Origin: Brevibacillus brevis | GTDB taxonomy: Bacteria; Bacillota; Bacilli; Brevibacillales; Brevibacillaceae | Length of the DNA stretch: 64,000 nucleotides | Assembly (NCBI RefSeq): GCF_001039275.2 | Contig: NZ_CP030117.1 | Coordinates: 924,001 to 988,000, forward strand | Direction: 5' to 3' | Shown: in pieces, positions 24,999 through 34,004 of the stretch | Numbering within the stretch: the stretch's first letter is position 1 | How the letters are laid out: each line of letters opens with the position of its first letter | The notes under the pieces: generated by a model | Told to the model about the DNA's origin: nothing | Seen by the model: the letters and a program-made list of their open reading frames with translations, nothing else | The model's database searches: none | Position numbers and translations under genes: made by a program

Positions 24999-26186
24999 TT
25001 ATTCGTAACGCAGTGCTTCGATTGGATCAAGCTTGGCTGCCTTGTTGGCCGGATAAAGGCCGAAGAAAATACCGATGGCACTGGAGAAGCCGAATGCGAT
25101 AAACACGCTGTTCCAGGACATAAGCGGCGGCAACTGTGCAAAATAGGCAATAATCGAAGCAATACCAAGGCCGAACAAAACCCCGATCAAGCCACCGATC
25201 AAGCAGACGATGACCGATTCAATCAAAAACTGAATCAAAATATCTCGTCGACGTGCCCCTAAGGCTTTGCGAATCCCGATTTCGCGAGTACGCTCTGTCA
25301 CGGATACGAGCATGATGTTCATAACGCCGACGCCGCCAACCACGAGGGAGATACCTGCGATGATACTGAAGATCAGCGTCAAGGTGCCCGTCATTTGATT
25401 AAACTGATCCATTGATTCTTGCATACTCCGAACTCTGTAATGGTCTTCCTTTTGATGCTTGCGGCTCAAGTATTGTTTGACCTGCTGCATGGCTGGGTCG
25501 ACAGAGGCTTTGTCGATCGCTTTTCCCATGAGCATTTGAACAGAAGGCTCTTCCTGCAAGCTCATTTCGTAACGGATAGGAATAATCGCTCCATAGCTCG
25601 TTGCCATATCAAACTTGAACTTCTCTTCTGTGTACGTCCCGATTACGACGAGAGATTGATTTCCCCAGCGAACACGCTGACCAATCGGGCTCATTTGACC
25701 GAACAGCTTTTGAGCAAGAGCTTCCTCCAGGACGATGACAGCGCGTTGCTCTTTGTCATCTACCTCGTTGAAAAGTCGCCCTTTTGCCACCTTCAAGGTT
25801 GATTGCATCGAAAAATAATCAGCAGTGGAGGCAGTGAGGTTGACGCGCTCTTCTTTTTTCGGACCCTTCAAATCAATCGTGCTGGAGTTGTAAGGTACGA
25901 TGTATTCGATGGCAGGACTAATCCTGCCGAGTACCTCGGTATCTTCCACGGTCATATCTTCTGAAGCGATCTCTTCTTTTGTCTCCCAATTGATGAAGAC
26001 GTTAAACGTATTTTGCCCGAACTTTTCCATCTCTTCGTTGATGGCTTTCTGTCCGCCTTCGCCGAGTGCCGTGACGACAATGACGGAGGTAATTCCGATG
26101 ATGATCCCGAGCATGGTCAAGATCGAGCGCATTTTGTTCGCCCAGATACCCTCTACGGCGGTGTTAAAGCTTTCCATAAAATTCAT
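24999..26186 (-). CDS. MacB-type ABC transporter permease (FtsX fold)
   Basis: 395 residues in the standard MacB_PCD plus FtsX layout: a first helix near the N-terminus (MRSILTMLGIIIGITSVIVV), a large extracellular domain (about residues 45-265) and three C-terminal helices. The conserved coupling segment TERTREIGIRKALGARRRDI lies near residue 310. It works with the ATPase encoded directly upstream (4-nt overlap) and the membrane fusion protein before it. In Gram-positives such trios export peptides or act in envelope stress rather than spanning an outer membrane. The substrate is unknown. Confidence 0.92.
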   Translation of the reverse strand: MNFMESFNTAVEGIWANKMRSILTMLGIIIGITSVIVVTALGEGGQKAINEEMEKFGQNTFNVFINWETKEEIASEDMTVEDTEVLGRISPAIEYIVPYNSSTIDLKGPKKEERVNLTASTADYFSMQSTLKVAKGRLFNEVDDKEQRAVIVLEEALAQKLFGQMSPIGQRVRWGNQSLVVIGTYTEEKFKFDMATSYGAIIPIRYEMSLQEEPSVQMLMGKAIDKASVDPAMQQVKQYLSRKHQKEDHYRVRSMQESMDQFNQMTGTLTLIFSIIAGISLVVGGVGVMNIMLVSVTERTREIGIRKALGARRRDILIQFLIESVIVCLIGGLIGVLFGLGIASIIAYFAQLPPLMSWNSVFIAFGFSSAIGIFFGLYPANKAAKLDPIEALRYE

Positions 26187-26902
26187 GTGACAATCACCTC
26201 GTCAGACGGCTTGGAGAATATTCGCTCCGTAACCTTTTCATCGCGAATGATTACGCCATCCTTGAAAGTCACAATCCGCTCAGCGTGCTGGGCGATATCC
26301 AATTCGTGGGTAACGAGAATGATCGTAACGCCCTGCGCATGCAGTTCCTGAAACATGGCCATGATTTCTACTCCGGAGCGGCTGTCCAGATTTCCCGTCG
26401 GTTCGTCTGCCAAGAGGATGGCCGGCTTATTGACCAGTGCTCTGGCAATCGCTACACGCTGTTTTTGACCACCGGATAGCTGGGTTGGTTTATGGTCCAT
26501 GCGCTCAGCCAATCCCACTCGTTTGAGTGCTTCTGTTGCCCGTTTGCGCCGTTCTGAGCGGCTGACATTCGCGTACATCATCGGCAGCTCTACATTGTGC
26601 AAGGAGGAAGAGCGGGCGAGTAGATTAAACGATTGGAACACAAAGCCGATCTTTTGGTTGCGAACAACAGCAAGCTCCGTATCCTTCAGACTGCTAACCT
26701 CAATGCCGTCTAGCATGTACGAACCCGAATCAGGACGATCCAGGCAGCCCAGCATGTTCATAAACGTCGATTTCCCTGATCCTGATGGCCCCATGATGGC
26801 AACGAATTCGCCTTGTTCCACCAGCAGGGAGACACCTTTTAAGATGGGCAGTACGGTATCACCCGTCTTGTATGCTTTCGTCAAGCCTTCTACATGAAGC
26901 AT
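26183..26902 (-). CDS. MacB-type ABC transporter ATP-binding protein
   Basis: A 239-residue ABC ATPase: Walker A GPSGSGKST (about residue 38), Q-loop, signature LSGGQKQRVAIARAL (about 143), Walker B ILLADEPTGNLD and the switch His in LVTHELDIA. It is closest in pattern to the LolD/MacB/YvrO group that pairs with FtsX-like permeases. The stop overlaps the permease start by 4 nt and the adaptor gene ends 26 nt upstream, so the three genes form one operon read on the minus strand. Confidence 0.94.
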   Translation of the reverse strand: MLHVEGLTKAYKTGDTVLPILKGVSLLVEQGEFVAIMGPSGSGKSTFMNMLGCLDRPDSGSYMLDGIEVSSLKDTELAVVRNQKIGFVFQSFNLLARSSSLHNVELPMMYANVSRSERRKRATEALKRVGLAERMDHKPTQLSGGQKQRVAIARALVNKPAILLADEPTGNLDSRSGVEIMAMFQELHAQGVTIILVTHELDIAQHAERIVTFKDGVIIRDEKVTERIFSKPSDEVIVT

Positions 26903-26928
26903 CGTCGGCTGACCTCCTTCTTTACGTG

Positions 26929-28206
26929 TTACATACCCATTGGTGCGCCGCCGCCACTCATTGGCATGATAGGAGCTCCTTCAGTCAGGGATTCGACAGG
27001 GCCTAAAATCACTTGCTCATCACCGTTAAGTCCAGACTTGACGTGAGTGAACAACTCATTTTCCATACCGGTTTCGACCTTCTGCTTCTTCGCAACACCA
27101 TTAGCAGATACCCAGACAAAGGTACTGCCGTCAGCATCTTGCTGAATAGCTTCGATTGGTACTTGCATGGCATTATCGATTTTTTCGACGGAGATGTTGA
27201 TGTCCACATGGAAGCCAGGCTTCAAAGCAGATAGATCGCCAGATGGCTTGAGGGTGACTTTGACGCGTGTTTTTTCACCTTGCCCCGACTTGGTGGCAGT
27301 AGTGGTCGCGGTTGGAGAGATGCGAGCTACTTCCGCATTCAGCTTTTTCTTTCCGAGTGTCACGCCTTCAATCGTGGCAGACTGTCCGATTTTGAGTTTG
27401 TTGACATCGGATTCGTTAATATCCGCTTCTATCAACAGATTGTTCAGATTGGCAAGGGTCAAGATTTCTGTCCCCTTGTTGACGTATTGACCGTTATCAG
27501 CTGCAACGCCAATGACGGTTCCATCCATAGGTGCTACGACGACGCTTTGGACACGTTCTTTATTCAGTTGTGCTTTTTCTACATTCAGCTTGTTGATTTG
27601 GGCTTGCTGAGCGGCAATGTCTTCCTTACGTGGGCCCTTTTGCTTGAGAGCGAGCTGTTGCTTGGCGACATTCAGTGTAGACAGAGCGCTATCCATTTGT
27701 GATTTCAACTTGTCCAGCTCTTGTTGGGTAGAAGCGCCAGAAGTAAATAATTGATTCATCCGATCATATTCTCGCTTTGCCGCATCGTATTCACGCTGGG
27801 CTTGGGAGACACGTTCTTGGTCTTGTGCGACTTCTTCCGGCTCGTTGCCGATTTGTGCCTTGGCGAGGTTGGCTTTGGCCAATTCCATTTGCGCTTCCAG
27901 CTCGAGGATTCGGCTATCAACATCGGACGTGTCAATTTTTGCGATCACTTGTCCCTTTTTCACCTTGTCGCCTTCTTTGACGACAAACTCACGTAAGGTT
28001 CCGGTGACGTTGGCGTACTGTTTGAGCTTGTCTTCTACGGTGACGAGTCCTGATGTCAAAACCTTGCTTTCCAAAGCTGATTTCGTTGGTGCGCCGATGT
28101 TGACAGGCATTCCCATAGCTTGTTGCGATCCCATCATGGAAAACGCAACGCCCCCGATGCCCAGGAGGACTACGACGGAACCGATGATCCACCATCGTTT
28201 TTTCAT
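26929..28206 (-). CDS. MacA/HlyD-type efflux adaptor
   Basis: 425 residues: an N-terminal anchor helix (WWIIGSVVVLLGIGGVAFSM), a lipoyl/barrel-sandwich half (VVKEGDKVKKGQVIAKIDTS), a long coiled-coil hairpin (about residues 95-210), the second lipoyl half (VVAPMDGTVIGV) and beta-barrel domains, ending in a Gly/Met-rich tail. It is the first gene of the operon and links to the MacB-like permease. The ATG at 28206 is chosen since AAGGAG is 8 nt upstream; starts at 28212 and 28236 are too close to or beyond the site. Confidence 0.92.
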   Translation of the reverse strand: MKKRWWIIGSVVVLLGIGGVAFSMMGSQQAMGMPVNIGAPTKSALESKVLTSGLVTVEDKLKQYANVTGTLREFVVKEGDKVKKGQVIAKIDTSDVDSRILELEAQMELAKANLAKAQIGNEPEEVAQDQERVSQAQREYDAAKREYDRMNQLFTSGASTQQELDKLKSQMDSALSTLNVAKQQLALKQKGPRKEDIAAQQAQINKLNVEKAQLNKERVQSVVVAPMDGTVIGVAADNGQYVNKGTEILTLANLNNLLIEADINESDVNKLKIGQSATIEGVTLGKKKLNAEVARISPTATTTATKSGQGEKTRVKVTLKPSGDLSALKPGFHVDINISVEKIDNAMQVPIEAIQQDADGSTFVWVSANGVAKKQKVETGMENELFTHVKSGLNGDEQVILGPVESLTEGAPIMPMSGGGAPMGM

Positions 28207-28416
28207 GTTCATTCTCCTTGCTTTGGTAAGAACCATATTATTTCAGTGCTCGAAAGGTTTTTACGGTAGTACTGGAAAAAGGTAACATGAAATGCCGAAT
28301 GTTCACATTTTGGACACAAATAAATGCATTTTGATACGTTTTGTCGGAAGGTTCTTTGCCGCCAATTGCCGTGATATCATAGATAAAGATGAGATGACGT
28401 TCCTCGGAGGGGAGCT

Positions 28417-30006
28417 ATGAACAAAACGATTCGCTTTGATTACGCCAACGCTCGAGCCTTTGTCAAACAGCATGAGTGGGAGCAGCTTTCTCCAGCGATC
28501 GAAATTGCGCATCAAATGCTTCATTCAAAGACTGGGCCCGGCAAGGATTATCTTGGTTGGGTCGATTGGCCGGAACAATACGACCGGGACGAGTATGAAC
28601 GAATTCGCCAAGCGTCAGCCCGAATTCAATCGAACTCGGATGTGCTTCTGGTGATTGGTATCGGAGGCTCGTATCTGGGGGCAAAAGCGGTGCTTGACAT
28701 TTTAGGCCACAGCTTCTACAATTTGCTGCCGAAGTCCAAGCGACATTCTCCGGAGATTTATTTTGTGGGCAACAATATTAGTCCGATTTATATCTCTCAT
28801 CTGATGGACGTATTAGAAGGAAAAAATGTGTCTATCAACGTCATCTCAAAATCGGGCACGACGACTGAGCCCGCTATCGCGTTTCGACTTTTTCGGGAAT
28901 GGCTGGAAAAGAAATACGGACGTGAAGAGGCCAAAAAACGAATTTACATTACGACCGATAAACAGCGAGGAGCCCTGAAAAAGCTGGCGGATGACGAGGG
29001 CTATGAGTGCTTTGTCATTCCAGATGATATCGGTGGGCGATATTCAGTCCTGACCGCGGTTGGATTGTTGCCGATTGCTGTAAGCGGGGCGAACATGGAT
29101 GCTCTCATGCAAGGGGCCAGAGATGCACGCGAACGCTACATGGTCATGGATTTGCGCGATAATCCGTGCTATCAGTATGCGGCGATTCGCAATGTACTCT
29201 ATCGAAAAGGCAAGACAGTGGAGCTGTTGGTCAGTTATGAACCGCAGTTTCGCTACTTTGCGGAGTGGTGGAAGCAGCTTTTCGGGGAATCGGAGGGCAA
29301 GGATGGCAAAGGGATTTTTCCGGCTTCTGCCGAGTTTTCAACGGACTTGCATTCGTTGGGCCAATACATACAGGACGGCATGAGACATTTGTTTGAGACC
29401 GTTGTGTCTGTGACGAAGCCCACTGTGGATTTGACTGTTCAGGAGGACCCCGCTGACGTCGATGGATTGAACTTTTTGACTGGCAAACGAATGGGGTATG
29501 TCAATAAAAAAGCTTTCGAGGGGACGGTGCTGGCCCATGTGGATGGCGGCGTACCGAATCTGCTTGTAGAAATACCGGAGGCGACAGCTTACTATCTCGG
29601 CGGACTGATTTACTTTTTTGAAAAGGCATGCGGAATCAGCGGCTATTTGCTAGGCGTCAATCCGTTTGATCAGCCAGGGGTGGAGGCGTACAAGGCCAAT
29701 ATGTTTGCCTTGCTGGGCAAGCCGGGCTACGAGCGGCAGAAAGCGGAACTGGAGGCTAGATTGCGCGAGAATAAGACGTATTTGACCGTCGAGGAGACAG
29801 CTGCCTATTTGGAGCTTCCCGAGGCGTTTATTATGGAAAAAATCAAGCAGGGGCGTATCCGTGCTGTCCATGACGGCAATGAGTACATCATCAACAAAGA
29901 GCAATTCAATCATCATCTGGAGGAAATTCGCAAGCTCCAGGAGTTCGAGGATGCCGCGCGTCATGAGCCGATTCCGGAGAGCTACGATGTGAAGGATGAG
30001 GATTAA
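28417..30006 (+). CDS. pgi: Glucose-6-phosphate isomerase with C-terminal excisionase-like HTH domain
   Basis: Residues 1-450 form a complete Pgi, which interconverts glucose 6-phosphate and fructose 6-phosphate: [26 protein letters not shown] (sugar phosphate loop), [20 protein letters not shown] and [12 protein letters not shown] with the catalytic region. Normal bacterial Pgi of this type ends soon after [11 protein letters not shown]. Here about 75 more residues follow in frame: [20 protein letters not shown], then [20 protein letters not shown], the two-helix plus wing layout of excisionase/HTH_17 DNA-binding domains, and an acidic tail. There is no stop or ribosome site between. GGAGGGGAG precedes the start. 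The fusion suggests a second, DNA- or protein-binding role. Confidence 0.93.
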   Translation: MNKTIRFDYANARAFVKQHEWEQLSPAIEIAHQMLHSKTGPGKDYLGWVDWPEQYDRDEYERIRQASARIQSNSDVLLVIGIGGSYLGAKAVLDILGHSFYNLLPKSKRHSPEIYFVGNNISPIYISHLMDVLEGKNVSINVISKSGTTTEPAIAFRLFREWLEKKYGREEAKKRIYITTDKQRGALKKLADDEGYECFVIPDDIGGRYSVLTAVGLLPIAVSGANMDALMQGARDARERYMVMDLRDNPCYQYAAIRNVLYRKGKTVELLVSYEPQFRYFAEWWKQLFGESEGKDGKGIFPASAEFSTDLHSLGQYIQDGMRHLFETVVSVTKPTVDLTVQEDPADVDGLNFLTGKRMGYVNKKAFEGTVLAHVDGGVPNLLVEIPEATAYYLGGLIYFFEKACGISGYLLGVNPFDQPGVEAYKANMFALLGKPGYERQKAELEARLRENKTYLTVEETAAYLELPEAFIMEKIKQGRIRAVHDGNEYIINKEQFNHHLEEIRKLQEFEDAARHEPIPESYDVKDED

Positions 30007-30073
30007 CCAGCGACGTGCTTGTCAGATGGTTGCAAACAGGACTATACTTACAAAGGAATATGATAATGAACAA

Positions 30074-30195
30074 GCAACTTGGGGAGTCCTTCATGCGGGG
30101 CTGAGAGGATGGAAGCAATCGACCATCGACCCATTGCACCTGATCCGGATCATGCCGGCGCAGGGATACGGTTGCCGGCAGACAGCGCTTTTTTG
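30074..30195 (+). ncRNA. TPP riboswitch (THI element)
   Basis: CTTGGGGAGTCC, GGGGCTGAGAGGATGG, and ACCTGATCCGGATCATGCCGGCGCAGGGA (key words CTGAGA, CCTGATC and ATGCCGGCGCAGGGA) give the full aptamer. TGCCGGC at 30153 in the aptamer can also pair with GCCGGCA at 30174, just ahead of CGCTTTTTTG, a possible switching helix. It should lower expression of the following thiamine gene when TPP is high. Confidence 0.95.
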
Positions 30196-30219
30196 CTTGA
30201 TTGTTACCTATGCGCGTGT

Positions 30220-30258
30220 AGCCCACCTTTTCCTGCTCGGGAACTGGTGGGCTTTTTG
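30220..30258 (+). terminator. Intrinsic terminator downstream of TPP aptamer
   Basis: AGCCCACC and GGTGGGCT arms around an 18-nt loop, followed by TTTTG. Probably part of the riboswitch output. Confidence 0.85.
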
Positions 30259-30282
30259 TTATGGAGCTTACAGGTGCTCCAG

Positions 30283-30492
30283 TGGAGAGAAGAATATTTC
30301 CAGTCTAGGCTCCAGGCTCCGTCCTGCTGGGGGCTGGGACTGCCCGCTCCGAAGGGATTCGCGGGGAAACGCAAAAGTGGTAGCCGCTTCGTAGCCCGGG
30401 CACGGTTGCGTTTCTTTTGCCCGCGAATCCCTTCTCCGCTCGGTAGGACTCCACAAGTCGCTACGTCTGGAAATATTCTTCTCTGGCGTAAC
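30283..30492. repeat. Long hairpin repeat, type A, copy 2
   Basis: Ends AGAGAAGAATATTTCCAG and CTGGAAATATTCTTCTCT pair perfectly over 18 bp. The inner stem is GAAGGGATTCGCGGG with CCCGCGAATCCCTTC (15 bp perfect), enclosing GAAACGCAA with TTGCGTTTC. The layout equals the copies at 8.1 and 55.8 kb, but the stem sequences differ while remaining paired. It begins about 25 nt after the TPP-linked terminator and is followed 67 bp later by a type B element. Confidence 0.75.
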
Positions 30493-30545
30493 TGATTGCG
30501 TTCTTCAACATTTTTAAAGCTTTAAAAGACCGGATCACACGGAAA

Positions 30546-30770
30546 GCTCGTAGAGGAAACAGGAGAAATAAGCGAAGATCTTAGGGACACCGACCGAGAC
30601 GCAATGCAAAAAGCGAAACACGCTTTTAAGCGTCCACCTCTGAAACACATCCTGAAGAGACCACTTTGGACGCTGTTTCGCTTTTTGCATGGAGTCGTGC
30701 AGTCAATCCCCCAGGGAGTGGTCCTAGAAGCTGAGCGTTTTCTCCTGTTTCCTCCACACCGCAACAGCAA
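30546..30770. repeat. Long hairpin repeat, type B, copy 2
   Basis: AGAGGAAACAGGAGAAAT near the left end pairs with TTTCTCCTGTTTCCTC on the right. The inner stem is ATGCAAAAAGCGAAACA with TGTTTCGCTTTTTGCAT (17 bp perfect), with GCGTCCA and TGGACGC at its tip. It shares termini, the CCACCTCTGA loop and the CTGAGCGTTTTCTCC end with copy 1 at 8.4 kb. It ends about 50 bp before the thiO start. Confidence 0.75.
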
Positions 30771-30820
30771 CGAAATTGATGTTTTTATTAGACGTGCAAC
30801 TTAGTGAGGAGAGAAAAAAG

Positions 30821-31924
30821 ATGAGTGATTGTCTGGTAGTGGGTGGAGGAATTATCGGATTGAGTTTAGCATACGAGCTGTCACGGCGTGGGGTGAGCGT
30901 GACCTTGGTCGAGCAGGGTGAATGGGGAGGTCAGGCATCTTCGGCCGCAGCCGGAATGCTCGCTCCTTTGAAGGAATTCACGGCACCTGGACCGATGCTC
31001 GATTTGGGCATGGAGTCACTTGCGCTATACCCGGAATGGGTAGCAGAGCTGGAGGAATTGACTGGTGGAGATGTACAGCTAAGCCTGGATGGGTTACTGA
31101 CCGTCGCTTTAAATGAGGAGGAAGTCCAACAGCTCGCCGACAAGTACCGTTGGCAAAAAGAAGCGGGACATGCTGTGCAATGGCTCTCGAATACAGCGCA
31201 AGTGAAAGAGGTAGAGCCGCTTCTGACCGATCAAGTGCAAGCCGCTATCTATTCGCCGTACGAAGGGCACATCAACAATCGAATGCTTCTTCGCGCCTTG
31301 GCTACTGCTTGCCAATTGCAAGGAGTGAAGCTATTGTCTGGCTGCGTGGTGAGCGGCATTGCGGTTAAAGGCGGAAAAGTGATCGGGATCGAGACCTCTT
31401 CAGGGTCACTGCGTGCCACACAGACGGTGATTTCCTCGGGAGCGTGGGTTGGAATGATGCTTGAGATGCTGGGCGTTTCCGTGCCGATTCGCCCTGTACG
31501 CGGACAGATCGCGGCTGTCTCGTCCGTAGGGATTCCACTGCGAACGGTGATTTTCGGAGCGACAGGCTACATCACTCCGAAAAAGGACGGAAAAATTGTC
31601 ATTGGTGCCACTGAGGATGAAAGTGGTTTCCAGCGGGACGTCACAATGGCGGGATTAGCCAGTATCCTGCAAGGGACCATGCCGTATGTTCCTGCGCTGC
31701 ACTCCGCTACCTTTCTGGAGGCTTGGGGTGGACTTCGACCTGCGACACAAGATGGCAAGCCGCTCCTGGGCCCCGTTCCTGGCTGGGAAGGACTGTCGAT
31801 CGCAGGTGGACATTTTCGCAATGGCATCCTGCTTTCCCCCGTCACGGCTAAATCGATGGCGGACTTTGTGGAAAAAGGAGAAACGGAGCGCCTTTTGCCA
31901 TTTTTACCTGCCCGCTTTCTGTAA
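30821..31924 (+). CDS. thiO: Glycine oxidase ThiO (FAD-dependent)
   Basis: ThiO oxidises glycine to iminoglycine for the thiazole ring of thiamine. Residues 5-30 hold the FAD dinucleotide motif VVGGGIIGLSLAYELSRRG, followed by ASSAAAGMLAP, and the C-terminal part has GATEDESGF, EAWGGLRPATQDGKPLLGP and GHFRNGILLSP, all typical of glycine oxidase in the DAO family. The ATG at 30821 has TGAGGAGAG upstream; starts further 5' lack a site. A TPP riboswitch lies upstream but about 560 bp of repeats A2 and B2 separate it from the gene. No thiS, thiG or thiF gene follows in this window. Confidence 0.9.
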   Translation: MSDCLVVGGGIIGLSLAYELSRRGVSVTLVEQGEWGGQASSAAAGMLAPLKEFTAPGPMLDLGMESLALYPEWVAELEELTGGDVQLSLDGLLTVALNEEEVQQLADKYRWQKEAGHAVQWLSNTAQVKEVEPLLTDQVQAAIYSPYEGHINNRMLLRALATACQLQGVKLLSGCVVSGIAVKGGKVIGIETSSGSLRATQTVISSGAWVGMMLEMLGVSVPIRPVRGQIAAVSSVGIPLRTVIFGATGYITPKKDGKIVIGATEDESGFQRDVTMAGLASILQGTMPYVPALHSATFLEAWGGLRPATQDGKPLLGPVPGWEGLSIAGGHFRNGILLSPVTAKSMADFVEKGETERLLPFLPARFL

Positions 31925-32012
31925 ATTGGGCTAGTCTCGCCTAGATTCCGGTAACCTCCCCATGGGCACTTGTATATGGTAATAAAGAAACACCAGAAGG
32001 GGAGGAGTTTCC

Positions 32013-32807
32013 ATGCAGTCTGATTCTGATAAAAACCTGTATCAGGCTGACATTCAGTTTGTCAGCCTGTTAAAGGATATGCGAGAAAATGTGCACAACA
32101 TTTGCAAGGAGCACGTGGAGAAAAAAGTGCGCATCGAAGCAATTGACGGGCAAGTGTTTGAAGGCGTCATTGTCGATTATGATGATCAGAACGTATACGT
32201 AGAAGTTGTAGACCAGGATGCGGAGGAAGAAGAAGTTTTCGAAGAGTATGATTATGAGGACTATGAGGACTACAATCCTTATCAAGTAATGGAAGTAGCC
32301 AATCGGCAGCCGTATGGAGGATGGGGGCAATATCCTGATTATTACTTTCAGTATGTGAGCTATAATCCGTATGCAGGTTATCCTCCCTATGGCGATCTCA
32401 GTCCTTATGGGGGCAATCCATACTATCCGCAGGTCAGTCCCTACGGAGATGAGTTCAATCCTTACAGTCAGGTCAGTCCTTTCGGCAGTTCCAACAACTC
32501 ACGGGTCAGCCCATTTAGCAGCAGCAATCGTCCCGCCCCCCAAGTCAGCCCATTTAGCAGCAGTAACCGTCCCGCCCAAGTCAGTCCGTATAGCGAGCAG
32601 AAGCCGCAGGTAAGTCCTTGGGAGCAAAATATTTCGCCATATCCACCATTCCCGCCGTATCCGCCATTTTTTTGTCCGCCACCACCACCCCCACCGCCAT
32701 ATGTTTTGCCAAAAGTACAAGGGAGAAGGAGACGGAAAAGATGCAGGAATGGACGTAAAATCATTCCATTGGCGCTCTTTACGCTCCTGACAATTGTCTT
32801 GATTTAA
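32013..32807 (+). CDS. Low-complexity protein with LSm-like start and C-terminal membrane helix
   Basis: 264 residues in distinct parts. Residues 15-72 (VSLLKDMRENVHNICKEHVE, VRIEAIDGQVFEGVIVDYDD) resemble a small LSm/SH3-like beta barrel. Then come an acidic Tyr-rich stretch (EEEEVFEEYDYEDYEDYNPY), Gly/Pro/Tyr segments (NPYAGYPPYG), six or so copies of a QVSPFSSSNRPA-type repeat, a proline run (CPPPPPPPPY), a basic patch RRRRKRCRNGRK and a final hydrophobic helix IIPLALFTLLTIVLI. AGGGGAGGAG precedes the ATG. Such composition recalls spore coat or tail-anchored surface proteins. Function unknown. Confidence 0.75.
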   Translation: MQSDSDKNLYQADIQFVSLLKDMRENVHNICKEHVEKKVRIEAIDGQVFEGVIVDYDDQNVYVEVVDQDAEEEEVFEEYDYEDYEDYNPYQVMEVANRQPYGGWGQYPDYYFQYVSYNPYAGYPPYGDLSPYGGNPYYPQVSPYGDEFNPYSQVSPFGSSNNSRVSPFSSSNRPAPQVSPFSSSNRPAQVSPYSEQKPQVSPWEQNISPYPPFPPYPPFFCPPPPPPPPYVLPKVQGRRRRKRCRNGRKIIPLALFTLLTIVLI

Positions 32808-32821
32808 TGGCGGGAAACTTA

Positions 32822-32867
32822 CAAGCCTCTCAAGGCCATCACGGCTTAGGAGGCTTGCTGCTTTTTG
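32822..32867 (+). terminator. Intrinsic terminator after low-complexity protein gene
   Basis: CAAGCCTC and GAGGCTTG arms with an inner GGC/GCC pair, then CTGCTTTTTG. Confidence 0.75.
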
Positions 32868-32958
32868 TAAGTGTGAGAGTACAACCTCTCCTTTTGTCAC
32901 ACACTACGAACAAAACGGTGGACGTTTCTCACAGAATAAATAAAGGCAGGGATGGACG

Positions 32959-33357
32959 ATGAAACAAATAAACAGCAGCTTGCCAGGCACGCGGGCGACA
33001 TTCGGTTATTTTCGTGAAGCACTTCAGCCGCATTTTACATTATCCAACTGGGATTATGAGCAAGGGTATTTTGACCGGGCGCTGGATGACAAGAACACGG
33101 TCTTTTTGCGCTTGCCTGTAAAAGTCTTGCAAGGCGAGCTCGACAGCCCGGATGCCTGGCTGGAACTCGGGCGGCCGTTTGTGATCCGGCATGTGTACCA
33201 GACTGGGGTAGAAGAAGATATCGGCTACACGGAGGCACTCGCTTCGGGCTTGATGAATCAGTTTCAGGAGCCGGTAGACAAGGACGCACAGATTGATTCG
33301 AGATGGATTCGAAAAGCAGAGGCGGTTGTCAAAGAGCTGGAGAATCGCCTCGCGTGA
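32959..33357 (+). CDS. yugN: YugN-like protein
   Basis: A 132-residue soluble protein. LSNWDYEQGYFDRALDDKNT followed by FLRLPVKVLQGELDSPDAWL and ELGRPFVIRHVYQTG match the YugN family of Bacillales. In B. subtilis yugN lies near pgi (yugL); here too it is within 3 kb of pgi. The family has no established function. AAAGGCAGGGATGG precedes the ATG. It is alone between two terminator-like or spacer regions. Confidence 0.8.
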   Translation: MKQINSSLPGTRATFGYFREALQPHFTLSNWDYEQGYFDRALDDKNTVFLRLPVKVLQGELDSPDAWLELGRPFVIRHVYQTGVEEDIGYTEALASGLMNQFQEPVDKDAQIDSRWIRKAEAVVKELENRLA

Positions 33358-33452
33358 GACAGGCCGCCGATAGGCCTGTTTTTTCTTGTTCCTGGCAGGG
33401 AAAATATAGGTGGCTAAAGAATGGTAGCACATGGAAAAAGTGAGGTGGAAAT

Positions 33453-33902
33453 ATGGCCTGGTACCATGCAGTGGCGAAATGGTATTGGAAAATCCGCAAA
33501 CCTCTTACCTTGGGTGTCCGTGTCATTGTAACGGATGAAGAAAAGGGAGTCTTGTTAATTCGGCATACGTATGTCCATGGCTGGTATTTGCCGGGAGGAG
33601 GAGTAGAGCGAGGAGAGTCGTTTGGGGATGCTGCTCGCAGGGAGCTGTGGGAGGAGTGCGGAATACGAGCGGTCGAACTTACCCTCTGCCATCTTTTTTA
33701 TAGTGAGCGGGAAGGGAAACGAGACCACATTGCCTTGTATCATGTCGACCTCACACCTGGCCAAGATTTGCATAAGGATGACAAGGAAGTAGCGGAAATG
33801 CGTTTTTTTGCTTGGGATGAGCTTCCGCGGGAAATATCACCAGCTACAGAGAGGCGCTTATCTCAATTTCGCAAGCAGTCTTTTCAGAGTGACCGCTGGT
33901 GA
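33453..33902 (+). CDS. Nudix hydrolase
   Basis: A 149-residue hydrolase of nucleoside diphosphate derivatives. The Nudix box is complete: GGGVERGESFGDAARRELWE followed by ECGI, with the REXXEE glutamates that bind Mg2+ (about residues 48-70). The start WYHAVAKWYWKIRKPLTLGV is amphipathic. AAGTGAGGTGG lies before the ATG. It precedes the NAD kinase gene by about 100 bp. The substrate cannot be read from sequence; ADP-ribose, dinucleotides or mutagenic nucleotides are all possible. Confidence 0.9.
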   Translation: MAWYHAVAKWYWKIRKPLTLGVRVIVTDEEKGVLLIRHTYVHGWYLPGGGVERGESFGDAARRELWEECGIRAVELTLCHLFYSEREGKRDHIALYHVDLTPGQDLHKDDKEVAEMRFFAWDELPREISPATERRLSQFRKQSFQSDRW

Positions 33903-34004
33903 CAGGTGGGATTTTATGCAAGTCGATTTTTCCTATGGTATAGTGAAGACAAACAACAGAGCGTACAAGACCGCTTGTAAGGATAAAAGTGAGGGCAGAC
34001 CAGC

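Noticed and set aside
30079..30495. ORFs running through the TPP riboswitch and repeat A2
   Set aside because: They lie on structured RNA and inverted-repeat DNA, lack start signals, and the long hairpin alone explains open frames on both strands.
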